NCBI GenBank assembly: GCA_963664245.1
Contig: OY760934.1
Coordinates: 1,984,001 to 2,048,000 of the forward strand
DNA length: 64,000 nucleotides
Source: GCA-2711565 sp963664245
GTDB taxonomy: Bacteria > Bacteroidota > Bacteroidia > Bacteroidales > GCA-2711565
Direction of reading: 5' to 3'
Part shown: one piece after another, positions 18,980 to 28,123 of the stretch
Numbering within the stretch: position 1 is the stretch's first letter
How the letters are laid out: every line of letters starts with the position of its first letter
The notes under the pieces: generated by a model
Seen by the model: the letters and a program-made list of their open reading frames with translations, nothing else
The model's database searches: none
What the model was told of the DNA's origin: nothing
Program-made: the position numbers and the translations under genes

Positions 18980-21406
18980 TTATTCGTATCGTAAAGCATC
19001 GACAGGATTTGAGTTTACCACCTTTAAAGCGTGAAAACTCACTGTAATAACTGAAATTATAATTCCTATCATGCCCGAAAATATAAAGGCCCAAAACGAC
19101 ATTGTAATTCGATAATAAAAACCGGATAACCACTCATCCAATAAAAAATAAGCCAAGGGCCATGCAATTACATTGGCAACAATAACCCATTTCAAAAACT
19201 CCCGGTTCATTAAACGTATAATTGAATTCCCGCTGGCACCAAATACTTTCCGAATTCCTATTTCCTTTATCCGTTGCTGAATCATATAAGCAGCAAGGCC
19301 AAACAATCCCATACAGGCAATAAACACAGACAAAACTGTAAAAGCAATTAATAGTTGTTGGATTTTTTGTTCATTTAAATACAAACTATCATAACGGCGA
19401 GTAAAGAACCCTGCCGAAAACTGAATATTGGGGAAATTAGATTTCCAAGTTAATTCGGCTGTTTCCAAAACATCATCATCTGTTCCAGTATATTTAATTG
19501 AAATATATCCTTTATTGTCGGCATCAAAATAATGAACCAATGGTTTTATTTCCTGGCTCAAATCGTGAACATGATAATTGGAGACCACTCCAATAATTTG
19601 CTCACGAACATTCGACTCATACCCATAATGTATTATCATTTTTCCAATAGCCTCAGCCGGATTTTTGAAGCCTAACATTTTAGCAGCACTCTCGTTTATA
19701 ATACATTTATTTTGCAAATCAGATAAATGCCTGTTCGCAAAACTATCTCCTGCCAATACATTAATTTGGTAAGTAGAGAAATAATCTTTTCCCACCTTAT
19801 AAGTCCAAAAATATTGTTCTTCTCCCGGATTAGCCTCGCAGCTATACCTGTTGTCCGAAAAAGATGTGAGTGTTGGAATACTTGTTGAAGTAGTTACCCG
19901 GTTAATTTTTTTATTCCGGAGCAATTCATTTTTAAAAGCCTGGTAGTGGTTGGAAACAAAACTTCCGCCTGAATTCACTAACAATATATTTTCTCTTTCA
20001 AAACCCAAAGGTTTATCATGAAAATAGCGAAGCTGAATATTGGCTGTGATTGCCCCAATAATCAAAGCAATGGAAATACTAAACTGAAGGATGACTAATA
20101 TTTTTTTCAAACTCAGCTTTTTTACCCCCCTAATCTCCACTCCTTTTAGTGCAAAAATAGGTCTGTAAGAAGAGAGGTAAAAAGCCGGATAAATACCGGA
20201 TATAAATCCGGTAACAAATACAATAACCAAAACAAAAAGCAGGGTTTCAGTATTTAACAGAGAAAACAAACTAATTGATTTACCGGTAAACCGATTAAAC
20301 ATTGGCAATGTTAATTCAATAATCAAAGCCGAAACACACAAAGCAATAACCGACAAAATAATGGATTCGGCTAGAAACTGAAGTACAAGTTGTTTTTTAG
20401 CGGCTCCCATGGTTTTTCTCACACCAATTTCTAATGATCTTTTACTGGCTATGGCAACGGAAAGGTTTACATAATTAAAACTTGCCATAAATAAAATAAG
20501 TAGTGAAAAAAAGGAGAATAAATAAATCAATCGTACATTTTGATTGGGTTCTATGGCCCAATTCGAATTATTATTAAAATGAATACTGGTTAACGGTTGT
20601 AATTTCAGTTGGAGCTGAGAAACGGGTTCTGATTTCCCCAACAGCTCTTTGCGGGCAGGATTGATATAGGTATCAACCATTTCCTGTAATTTTTGTTCAA
20701 ATTCATCAATATTCACTCCATCCTTTAACAGCAAATAAGTATAGAGTTTATTATCATTCCAGGATGAATTTGTCCGAATATATCCCAATTTTTTCAGGCT
20801 TGAAAAAGAGGCCAGCATTTCGAAATGAAAATGGCTGTTTCTCGGAATATCTTTCATAACACCGGTCACCAAAAAACTTACATCGTTTCCGGAAACATCA
20901 ATATTAATGATTTGATTGATGGGGTTTTGGTCGGGGAAATACTTTTTTGCAGCTTTTTCGGTTAAAACAAGTGTGTTGGGTTCATTCAAAACATCAGAAA
21001 CATTACCTTTAATAATGGGTAAACTAAATACATCATAAAAACTATGATCTGCAAAAAACACCTTTTCCCCGATGTAGGTTCCATCCTCTAATTGAACCTT
21101 TAATATTTTCTTATAAAGCCTAACAATTTTATCAACCTGTGGGTATTCTTCTTGTATTTTATCGGCATAAATAGCAGAAGTAACTGGTATCAAAGAGGTT
21201 TCTCCGTTTCTAAAAAATTCTCGTTCGAGCCTGTAAATTTGATCTGATTTTTCATGAAAACGATCCCAGCTAAGCTCATTAAAAATCCATAACGCAATGA
21301 GTATAGAAGCAGCCATTCCAATACCCAGACCAATGATATTAATTACTGAAAAGCCTTTGTTTTTCTTCAAATTCCGAAGAATAAGCATGAAATAATTCGT
21401 ATTCAT
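18980..21406 (-). CDS. MacB/FtsX-type ABC transporter permease
   Basis: An 808-residue permease. It is the first permease gene downstream of the ATPase gene (gap 123 bp), so it is the best candidate for the ATPase's primary partner. It starts MNTNYFMLILRNLKKNKGFSVINIIGLGIGMAASILIALWIF and ends NPVDALRYE. Two MacB_PCD periplasmic domains alternate with FtsX cores (TMs about 285-405 and 685-800). An MGLFGLAAYMIQQRIKEIGIRKVFGAS block marks the conserved FtsX coupling region that contacts the ATPase. Confidence 0.92.
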   Translation of the reverse strand: MNTNYFMLILRNLKKNKGFSVINIIGLGIGMAASILIALWIFNELSWDRFHEKSDQIYRLEREFFRNGETSLIPVTSAIYADKIQEEYPQVDKIVRLYKKILKVQLEDGTYIGEKVFFADHSFYDVFSLPIIKGNVSDVLNEPNTLVLTEKAAKKYFPDQNPINQIINIDVSGNDVSFLVTGVMKDIPRNSHFHFEMLASFSSLKKLGYIRTNSSWNDNKLYTYLLLKDGVNIDEFEQKLQEMVDTYINPARKELLGKSEPVSQLQLKLQPLTSIHFNNNSNWAIEPNQNVRLIYLFSFFSLLILFMASFNYVNLSVAIASKRSLEIGVRKTMGAAKKQLVLQFLAESIILSVIALCVSALIIELTLPMFNRFTGKSISLFSLLNTETLLFVLVIVFVTGFISGIYPAFYLSSYRPIFALKGVEIRGVKKLSLKKILVILQFSISIALIIGAITANIQLRYFHDKPLGFERENILLVNSGGSFVSNHYQAFKNELLRNKKINRVTTSTSIPTLTSFSDNRYSCEANPGEEQYFWTYKVGKDYFSTYQINVLAGDSFANRHLSDLQNKCIINESAAKMLGFKNPAEAIGKMIIHYGYESNVREQIIGVVSNYHVHDLSQEIKPLVHYFDADNKGYISIKYTGTDDDVLETAELTWKSNFPNIQFSAGFFTRRYDSLYLNEQKIQQLLIAFTVLSVFIACMGLFGLAAYMIQQRIKEIGIRKVFGASGNSIIRLMNREFLKWVIVANVIAWPLAYFLLDEWLSGFYYRITMSFWAFIFSGMIGIIISVITVSFHALKVVNSNPVDALRYE

Positions 21407-21529
21407 TTAATCATACTTTTTACATTTCCTTAATAAAAAAACTTCTTTCCCCTGCTATGATCAAATCATTACTAAAAGAAAAGAAGCTTTTAAAGAAACA
21501 AGTTAATTCTACTTTGCTAAAACAATTAT

Positions 21530-22219
21530 TTATAAAGTAGTGGAGCTTTTAATATTTTCATTAATAATTTGACCGTCAAATAATCTAATAACACGTTGAG
21601 CATACTCAGAATCTCTTTGAGAGTGAGTTACCATAACAATGGTTGTTCCTTTTTGATTCAAGCTCTCCAGCAAGTTCATTACTTCTTCACCGTGAGCAGA
21701 GTCAAGGTTACCGGTAGGCTCATCCGCAAGAATCAAAGCCGGGTTGGCAACTACAGCCCTTGCAACGGCAACACGTTGCTGCTGACCACCTGATAATTGG
21801 AGCGGGAAGTGTTTTTTACGGTGAATAATTTGCATTTGTTCTAAAACTTCTTCAACGCGTTGTTTGCGTTCTTTGCTTGAGTAGCCTAAATAAATTAACG
21901 GAAGTTCAACATTTTCAAAAACGTTTAACTCGTCAATCAGGTTAAAGTTTTGGAATACAAAACCGATGTTGTGTTTTCTCAGGTTGGCTCTTTGTTTTTC
22001 AGAGTGTTTTGAAACTTCATTTTCAAGAAAATGATACTCACCACCACTGGGGTTATCCAACAATCCCAAAATGTTTAACAACGTTGATTTCCCACATCCC
22101 GAAGGACCCATAATAGCTACAAATTCTCCTTTTTTAATTTCGAATGATACTTCGTTTAAGGCAGTCGTTTCTACTTCATCGGTACGGAAGATTTTAGAAA
22201 GGTTTACTGTTTTAATCAT
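21530..22219 (-). CDS. ABC transporter ATP-binding protein, LolD/MacB type
   Basis: A 229-residue cytoplasmic ATPase that powers MacB/FtsX-type permeases. It has Walker A GPSGCGKSTLLN (about 39-50), Q-loop FVFQNFNLIDEL, ABC signature LSGGQQQRVAVARA, Walker B ALILADEPTGNLDS and the switch His in MVTHSQRD. The DEPTGNLDS form is typical of the LolD/MacB/FtsE group. It is the only ATPase gene in a cluster with four permease genes. It lies 37 bp after the adaptor gene. Confidence 0.95.
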   Translation of the reverse strand: MIKTVNLSKIFRTDEVETTALNEVSFEIKKGEFVAIMGPSGCGKSTLLNILGLLDNPSGGEYHFLENEVSKHSEKQRANLRKHNIGFVFQNFNLIDELNVFENVELPLIYLGYSSKERKQRVEEVLEQMQIIHRKKHFPLQLSGGQQQRVAVARAVVANPALILADEPTGNLDSAHGEEVMNLLESLNQKGTTIVMVTHSQRDSEYAQRVIRLFDGQIINENIKSSTTL

Positions 22220-22256
22220 AATATTATGTTTTTAAATGATTTTAAATATTGTTATA

Positions 22257-23516
22257 CTATTTATTCCTGAATATTAATTTGTCTTTGTTTCCAAACGAAT
22301 CGTAAGATGATACGATTACTTTTTCGCCCGGTTGCAATCCTTCCATCACCTCATAATAATTGGTGTTTTGGCGATTGATGCGGATGTTACGTTTGGTTGC
22401 AAACGATTCGCTTTCGTCAACAACATAAATCCAGTTACCTCCGGTTTCCTGGAAGAACCCGCCACGTTTGATAATGATTGCATCGGTTTCGCTGCTGAAT
22501 TTCAAGCGCAACTGAATGGTTTGCCCCCATTTAATGCTTGGCGGATAAACATTGTCTACAAAGTAAAGGTCAACACGGAACGAACCATTACTTACATCGG
22601 TATAAATCCGGTCGATATATAATTGGTAATTTTTGCCTCCAAAATCAAATTCTGCTTCCTGCCCCCTGTAAACACGGGAAATGTAGCGTTCATCAATATT
22701 GGCCTGCAATTCAAATCCGGTTTGCAAGTCAATTTGCCCCAGGTTTTCACCCATATTTTTTGTTTCACCAAGCTCAAGGTTAAATGATGAAAGTTTTCCA
22801 TCTGCAGGAGATTTCACATAAGCATTTTCCATGTTTCTTCTAAGTAGAGTCAAGTTAAACTCCATGCGTTCCAAAGAATTATTAATTGCTCTTATCTGAT
22901 TCGTCGTGGAAATCGAATCCAGGCGTCGCAATTCTAGCGATAACTCAAGTTGTTTAATAGTATAATTAAATTCACGTTGGGCATCTTCAAATTCTTTGGT
23001 TGAAATTACACTATCCTGATGCAGTTCTTGCATACGATTAAAATTGGCTTTGTTTAAATCAATTTGGCGATTAAGCTCAACAATTTCTTTCATTCGGTTA
23101 ATCGTATTACGCTCCAGCGAAGTTTTGGTATTTTGCAGGTTATTAATCCCATCCAAAGCACGGGTTTCCTGCTCCATATAACTCAGCTCCATATTGGCAT
23201 TCATTAATTTTACAATGGTATCTCCTTCTTTCAAATAATCACCATCATTTACATAAATTAATTCGACCCTACCTCCTTGTACAGCATCAATCTGAATTAA
23301 ATCTTTAGGAGCAACCACCCCATCAATCGGTATAAATTCCTGAAATTTATCGGCTAATACAGGCGCAATGGTTAACTGATTTTTATCAACATATAATTTA
23401 CTTGAATTGTCACGTAAAAACAGCAAATAAAAAATAAAAAAAGCAAAAGCTGCTATCGCTACAATCGTCCCAATTTTTTTAGGCGTCCATTTTTTCTTTT
23501 CTATAATTCTATCCAT
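22257..23516 (-). CDS. HlyD-family periplasmic adaptor of the ABC system
   Basis: A 419-residue membrane fusion protein with an N-terminal anchor (about 17-37, IGTIVAIAAFAFFIFYLLFL). A lipoyl half follows (VVAPKDLIQIDAVQGGRVELIYVNDGDYLKEGDTIV), then a long coiled coil (about 125-225) and the second lipoyl half (YVKSPADGKLSSF). C-terminal beta domains end in GLQPGEKVIVSSYDSFGNKDKLIF. It would connect the MacB-like permease to an outer-membrane channel, but no TolC gene lies in the cluster. It is the first gene of the operon and is divergent from the regulator gene, with 201 bp between them. Confidence 0.92.
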   Translation of the reverse strand: MDRIIEKKKWTPKKIGTIVAIAAFAFFIFYLLFLRDNSSKLYVDKNQLTIAPVLADKFQEFIPIDGVVAPKDLIQIDAVQGGRVELIYVNDGDYLKEGDTIVKLMNANMELSYMEQETRALDGINNLQNTKTSLERNTINRMKEIVELNRQIDLNKANFNRMQELHQDSVISTKEFEDAQREFNYTIKQLELSLELRRLDSISTTNQIRAINNSLERMEFNLTLLRRNMENAYVKSPADGKLSSFNLELGETKNMGENLGQIDLQTGFELQANIDERYISRVYRGQEAEFDFGGKNYQLYIDRIYTDVSNGSFRVDLYFVDNVYPPSIKWGQTIQLRLKFSSETDAIIIKRGGFFQETGGNWIYVVDESESFATKRNIRINRQNTNYYEVMEGLQPGEKVIVSSYDSFGNKDKLIFRNK

Positions 23517-23535
23517 TTCGTCAAAAGGTTAATTT

Positions 23536-23564
23536 TAACAGTTTTTAACTAAAGTTGTGCCATT
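23536..23564 (-). promoter_or_regulatory. Possible sigma-54 promoter of the ABC operon
   Basis: On the minus strand, TGGCAC at 23564-23559 matches the -24 box perfectly. The -12 region reads TAGT where TTGC is expected, so only part fits. A start about 20 bp before the adaptor ATG would result. The neighbouring sigma-54 activator makes this worth listing, but the -12 box is weak. Confidence 0.3.
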
Positions 23565-23646
23565 AATTATAACTCATTGATTTTTAATATACTTTTATTG
23601 GTAAAATGACTAGCAAACGAATAAATTGTTCAATATCGTTCATTTT

Positions 23647-23679
23647 TTTGTACATATACGAACAGATTTCATACCTTTA
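23647..23679 (+). promoter_or_regulatory. Bacteroidota-type promoter of regulator/kinase pair 2
   Basis: TTTG at 23647-23650, a 21-bp spacer, then TACCTTTA at 23672-23679 match the Bacteroidota sigma-A pattern TTTG/TAnnTTTG with one mismatch. The predicted start would give a leader of roughly 30 nt before the ATG at 23718. Confidence 0.45.
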
Positions 23680-23717
23680 TCGCACAAAACCAAATTTTTG
23701 GCACAACACCTTATTTT

Positions 23718-25097
23718 ATGGATAAATTAGATGCTAAAATATTAATCGTTGATGATGATCAGGATGTTTTGCTGGCCGCAAAATTATTTCTAAAACAACA
23801 CATTAATATAGTACATACCGAAACAAATCCCGAAAATATTCCGGATCTGATCCGTAACGAAAGTTACGATCTTATCCTTCTTGATATGAATTTTACCCCC
23901 GATGCGACCTCCGGCAAAGAAGGCTTTCATTGGATGAATAAAATACTGGAAACCGACCCCACGGCCGTTGTAATTTTAATTACCGGTTACGGTGATATTG
24001 AGCTTGCCGTTCAGGGAATTAAAGAAGGGGCGACAAACTTCCTGCTAAAACCTTGGGAAAATAAAAAATTACTGGCTACAATTACCACCACCCTTGAGTT
24101 GCGCAAATCAAAAGTTGAACTGGAAGATTTACGCACCAAACAAAAAGTACTGATTGCCGATTCTGACCAGGCATACAGTAACCTTATCGGCCAGTCGCCA
24201 AACATGCAAAAAGTACTTTCTACCGTACAAAAAGTAGCAATTACCGATGCAAACGTTTTAATTTTAGGCGAAAACGGGACCGGGAAAGAACTTATTGCCA
24301 GAGCTATTCACCGCGCATCGAACCGAAAAGACGAAGTTTTTATCAGCGTTGACTTGGGCGCAATCAGCGAAACTCTTTTCGAGAGCGAACTGTTCGGATT
24401 CAAAAAAGGTGCTTTTACCGATGCCAAAGAAGACCGCGCCGGACGTTTTGAAGCCGCTAATAAAGGTACTATTTTTCTGGATGAAATCGGGAACCTTTCG
24501 TTTTCGCTGCAATCAAAATTATTGAGCGTTATCCAAAACCGCAAAGTGGTTCGTTTAGGAACCAATAAAGAAATTCCTATTGACGTCCGCCTGATTTGCG
24601 CCACCAACATGCCATTGTACCAAATGGTGAACGACGGAAAATTCCGCCAGGATTTGCTGTACCGCATCAATACCGTTGAAATTCAGCTTCCGCCATTGCG
24701 CGAACGCGTTGAAGACATTCCTTTGCTGGTTGATCACTTCCTCAATATTTACTGCAAAAAATACAAAATGCCTTTGAAGCGTCTCAATCAAAGCACTCTG
24801 TCGCGCCTCGAAAAACATAACTGGCCGGGCAACATCCGTGAATTGCAACACTCGGTTGAACGAGCTGTAATTATGAGCGAATCAAATATGCTGGAACCCC
24901 ATGATTTCTTCCTATCGCAATCAGAAGAAAATAAAGATGTCGACATGATTCCAAGCAATATGAATTTAGAAGAAACAGAAAAAATGTTGATCCGGAAAGT
25001 GATCGACAAACATGGCGGAAACATCAGTAAGGCTGCAAAAGAGCTGGGGCTGACCCGGGCTTCACTTTATCGTCGAATTGAAAAATATGATTTATAA
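23718..25097 (+). CDS. Sigma-54-dependent response regulator (NtrC family)
   Basis: A 459-residue two-component activator. The receiver domain (about 1-125) has the acidic pair in LIVDDDQD, phosphoacceptor Asp in ILLDMNF and Lys in LLKPW. The AAA+ domain (about 155-390) has Walker A GENGTGKE, Walker B GTIFLDEIGN and the sigma-54 contact loop as GAFTDA instead of the usual GAFTGA. A Fis-type helix-turn-helix occupies the last ~45 residues. The kinase gene overlaps its end by 11 bp. It is divergent from the ABC adaptor gene, so the ABC cluster is the likely target (inference). Confidence 0.95.
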   Translation: MDKLDAKILIVDDDQDVLLAAKLFLKQHINIVHTETNPENIPDLIRNESYDLILLDMNFTPDATSGKEGFHWMNKILETDPTAVVILITGYGDIELAVQGIKEGATNFLLKPWENKKLLATITTTLELRKSKVELEDLRTKQKVLIADSDQAYSNLIGQSPNMQKVLSTVQKVAITDANVLILGENGTGKELIARAIHRASNRKDEVFISVDLGAISETLFESELFGFKKGAFTDAKEDRAGRFEAANKGTIFLDEIGNLSFSLQSKLLSVIQNRKVVRLGTNKEIPIDVRLICATNMPLYQMVNDGKFRQDLLYRINTVEIQLPPLRERVEDIPLLVDHFLNIYCKKYKMPLKRLNQSTLSRLEKHNWPGNIRELQHSVERAVIMSESNMLEPHDFFLSQSEENKDVDMIPSNMNLEETEKMLIRKVIDKHGGNISKAAKELGLTRASLYRRIEKYDL

Positions 25098-26442
25098 AAG
25101 GTTTCGTTTCTTAGTTATACTTCGTATAATCGTTTTAACGATTTCAATATTTTTACTTTTCTATTTAACCGATCAAACAAAATATTGGGTTAGTGCTTTT
25201 ATTTTAGGAACATTTATCATTGCTCAAATTATCAGCCTTATTCTTTTCGTTGAGCGAACCAACCGTAAACTTGCCAAATTTTTGCAAAGCATCAGGCATT
25301 CCGATTTTGTAAGTTCTTTCTCCGACAACGGGATGGGCAAAAGTTTCCAGGAACTAAACAACGAATTTAACGAAGTAATCAAACAATTTAAGAAAAACCG
25401 CGCCGAAAAAGAAGAACATTTTAATTACCTACAAACGGTTATTCAACACGTAAGCATCGGGATCATTGCCTATCGTAAAGATGGGAAAGTTGACAGCATA
25501 AATACGGCAACCAAACGCTTGTTACGAATCACAAACCTTCGGTTTATCAACGACCTCCATGTAGTAAAAGAAGATTTACCGGAAATTTTTATGAAGCTAA
25601 AAGCCGGTGACAAAACCTTGGTCAAGCTTTTCGTTGAAGACGAACTGGTTCAGCTAATGATTTATGCAACAGAATTCCGCATGCGTGGCGAAGAATTTGT
25701 TTTAATCTCGCTACAAAACATCCATGCCGAATTGGAAGAAAAAGAAATTGAATCGTGGCAAAAACTCATCCGGGTTCTAACACACGAAATAATGAATTCC
25801 ATTACGCCCATCTCGTCACTGGCTTCAACGGTTCAGGAAATGCTATTTGAAAGCATAGAAGAACGGCTCAAACTAAAAGCAATGGATGAGGATGATGTAC
25901 AAGGCGTTGACAGTGCCCTGCGAACCATTCAAAGCCGCAGTCAGGGCTTGCTGAATTTTGTTGAGATTTACCGGAACCTGACCCGGATACCAAAACCAAA
26001 TTTCCGCTATTTTGAAATTTCGGACTTATTTAACCGCGCCGAAGACCTGCTCAAACCCAAACTCGAAAAATTTAATGTACAACTCAAAATCCGGGTATTT
26101 CCAGCAGATTTAAAACTTACTGCCGATCCTGATTTAGTTGACCAGGTCATCATTAATTTAATTTTAAATGCCATCGATGCCGTTAAAGAAACAGAATCTC
26201 CGATCATTGATTTGTTCTCAACCAAAAAAGATAACGGCCGGACTATCATTGAAGTCAGTGATAACGGAAGCGGGATCAAACCCGATATCTTAGATAAAAT
26301 TTTTATGCCTTTTTTCACGTCTAAGAAAACAGGATCGGGCATTGGCTTAAGCCTTTCACGGCAAATTATGAGCTTACACAAAGGCTCTATATCCGTAAAA
26401 TCTAAACCCAACGAAGGAACTACATTTACACTAACTTTTTAA
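25087..26442 (+). CDS. Membrane sensor histidine kinase, NtrY-like
   Basis: A 451-residue kinase starting at the ATG inside the regulator's final codons. An upstream TTG at 25078 is possible but would abandon the 11-bp overlap seen in the paralogous pair at 660. Two TMs lie at about 8-28 and 34-52 with a minimal loop. A PAS-like region covers about 110-205. The HisKA motif is RVLTHEIMNSITPISSL (His about 236), the N box NLILNAIDAV, G1 DNGSGI and G2 GSGIGLSLSRQIM. It presumably controls the sigma-54 activator encoded just before it. Confidence 0.93.
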   Translation: MIYKRFRFLVILRIIVLTISIFLLFYLTDQTKYWVSAFILGTFIIAQIISLILFVERTNRKLAKFLQSIRHSDFVSSFSDNGMGKSFQELNNEFNEVIKQFKKNRAEKEEHFNYLQTVIQHVSIGIIAYRKDGKVDSINTATKRLLRITNLRFINDLHVVKEDLPEIFMKLKAGDKTLVKLFVEDELVQLMIYATEFRMRGEEFVLISLQNIHAELEEKEIESWQKLIRVLTHEIMNSITPISSLASTVQEMLFESIEERLKLKAMDEDDVQGVDSALRTIQSRSQGLLNFVEIYRNLTRIPKPNFRYFEISDLFNRAEDLLKPKLEKFNVQLKIRVFPADLKLTADPDLVDQVIINLILNAIDAVKETESPIIDLFSTKKDNGRTIIEVSDNGSGIKPDILDKIFMPFFTSKKTGSGIGLSLSRQIMSLHKGSISVKSKPNEGTTFTLTF

Positions 26443-26454
26443 ATACTAAATCAA

Positions 26455-27045
26455 ATGAAAAACGCAAAAACAATCTACGACATACACCCGAATTTAAACA
26501 AACGGTGGAGCCCCCGGGCTTTTGAAAATAAAACGGTTGAACCGGAAAAAATACAATGCTTATTTGAAGCTGCACGTTGGACCCCCTCAGCATTCAATGT
26601 CCAGCCCTGGAGTTTTATTTTAGGGCTAAACAAAGATGAAACCTATCAAAAAATTTATGAGTGCCTGGTAGAGTTCAACCAAAACTGGACCAAGTTTGCG
26701 CCGGTTTTGGTCGTTTCGGTCGGACAAAAAATTGCAAACGGAAAAGAAAACACATCCTATCGCTACGATGTAGGGCAATCGGTTGCCCACCTCAGCTTTC
26801 AAGCCATGGAAGAAGACTTATACGTGCACCAAATGACCGGTTTTGATCCTGAAAAAGCCCGGAAAAATTTCGATATTCCCGAAGAATATGAAGCCATTTC
26901 TGCTTTTGCTATTGGCTATTTGGGCGACCCCGAAATACTGGAAGGTGGCATGAAAGAAGCTGAATTAGCCAAAAGGGAAAGAAAAGAATTTAAGACCCTT
27001 GTGTTTGAAAATAAGTTTGGACAACCTTCTGAATTATTTAGGTAA
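26455..27045 (+). CDS. Nitroreductase-family FMN oxidoreductase
   Basis: A 196-residue flavoprotein of the nitroreductase fold. The N-terminal RWSPRAFENKTVEPEKI and ARWTPSAFNVQPWSFIL supply the FMN phosphate and ring contacts, and the C-terminal AIGYLGDPE is family-typical. Substrate is open: quinones, nitro compounds or dehydrogenation of small molecules. The gene lies 12 bp after the kinase, and its TAA overlaps the next ATG by one base (TAATG), so the two following genes could be read with the two-component pair. Confidence 0.9.
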   Translation: MKNAKTIYDIHPNLNKRWSPRAFENKTVEPEKIQCLFEAARWTPSAFNVQPWSFILGLNKDETYQKIYECLVEFNQNWTKFAPVLVVSVGQKIANGKENTSYRYDVGQSVAHLSFQAMEEDLYVHQMTGFDPEKARKNFDIPEEYEAISAFAIGYLGDPEILEGGMKEAELAKRERKEFKTLVFENKFGQPSELFR

Positions 27046-28031
27046 TGAAAAAAATACACCTTCAAATAAGCATGGTAACCATGCTTATTTTTTTAATTTC
27101 GTGCGGAAACACCAACAAGAAATCAACCCCAAAACAAGAAAAGCCAATGGCTGAAAAACAAGTAAACGTTCCTGATTTTAACGCCGATTCAGCCTATCGG
27201 TTTGTAGCAGATCAGTTGGCTTTTGGCCCCCGTGTTCCTAAAAGCCAGGCTCACAAAAAATGTGGAGATTATCTTGAAACAAGCTTAAAAAAATACACCC
27301 CGCATGTAATCCGTCAGGAGTTTCAAACCCGTTTAGCCGATAAAAAGATTGTTACAGGATACAATTTCATTGCTTCTTTTAAACCGCAAAGCAAAAAACG
27401 GATTTTACTTTGCGCCCATTGGGATTCACGGCCTTTTGCAGATAAAGAAAAGGATGCTTCAAAGCATAAAATGCCGATTGACGGCGCCAATGATGGTGCC
27501 AGCGGTGTTGGCGTTTTATTGGAAATTGCCCGTCAACTAAGCCAACAGGAAGCCGAAATGGGCATTGATATTATTTTCTTTGATGTGGAAGATTCGGGGA
27601 GTTACGGCTCGAACGATTCATGGGCCCTGGGTTCTTTACATTGGAGCAAAAACCCGCACACGCCCAACTACCGGGCCCGCTACGGGATTTTATTAGACAT
27701 GGTTGGCGTTGCCGATCCTCATTTTGCCTACGAATCAACTTCTAATTTTTATGCTCCGGATATCCTGAACAAAGTTTGGAAAGCAGCGGCAGAATTAGGC
27801 TACCATAAATATTTTGTGGATGAAAAAACGGGGGGGATTTACGACGATCACGTTCCAGTTAACGAAAACATGGGCATTCCAACCATTGACATCATTCATT
27901 ATGATAAGGAAACTGCAAGCGGCTTTTTCCCGCACTGGCACACCTTGGGTGATAACCTTGAATCGATTGACAAAAACACCCTGAAAATTGTGGGGAAAAC
28001 GCTTCTTAGCGTAATTTACCAGGAAAAATAA
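27045..28031 (+). CDS. M28-fold glutaminyl-peptide cyclotransferase-like lipoprotein
   Basis: A 328-residue exported zinc enzyme that probably converts N-terminal glutamine to pyroglutamate. The lipoprotein signal MLIFLISCGN places a lipidated Cys at about 20. Zinc-site motifs of the M28 fold are present: CAHWDSRPFAD, DGANDGASGVG with the bridging Asp, and DVEDSG with the acidic residue. Two C-terminal blocks, YDDHVPVNENMGIPTIDII and FPHWHTLGDN, resemble animal and bacterial glutaminyl cyclases more than aminopeptidases. A plain M28 aminopeptidase cannot be fully excluded. Confidence 0.85.
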   Translation: MKKIHLQISMVTMLIFLISCGNTNKKSTPKQEKPMAEKQVNVPDFNADSAYRFVADQLAFGPRVPKSQAHKKCGDYLETSLKKYTPHVIRQEFQTRLADKKIVTGYNFIASFKPQSKKRILLCAHWDSRPFADKEKDASKHKMPIDGANDGASGVGVLLEIARQLSQQEAEMGIDIIFFDVEDSGSYGSNDSWALGSLHWSKNPHTPNYRARYGILLDMVGVADPHFAYESTSNFYAPDILNKVWKAAAELGYHKYFVDEKTGGIYDDHVPVNENMGIPTIDIIHYDKETASGFFPHWHTLGDNLESIDKNTLKIVGKTLLSVIYQEK

Positions 28032-28091
28032 AGATTACTGGAACTTATCAAAAAAATGTTTATCAGGGACGTAGTCGAATAACCATTTTTA

Positions 28092-28117
28092 TCACACTTC
28101 GACTTCGCTCAGTGTGA
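28092..28117. terminator. Hairpin between convergent genes
   Basis: A 7-bp stem (TCACACT / AGTGTGA) with a 12-nt loop lies between the cyclotransferase and PhoH genes, which converge. The sequence CTTCGACTTCGCTCAGTGTG looks like a dispersed genomic repeat. It may act as a bidirectional terminator. Confidence 0.45.
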
Positions 28118-28123
28118 CAAAAC

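Noticed and set aside
23696..23710. TGGCAC just before the regulator gene as a sigma-54 promoter
   Set aside because: The predicted start would fall inside the regulator's first codons, and the -12 box does not fit. A TTTG/TACCTTTA promoter further upstream is more likely.
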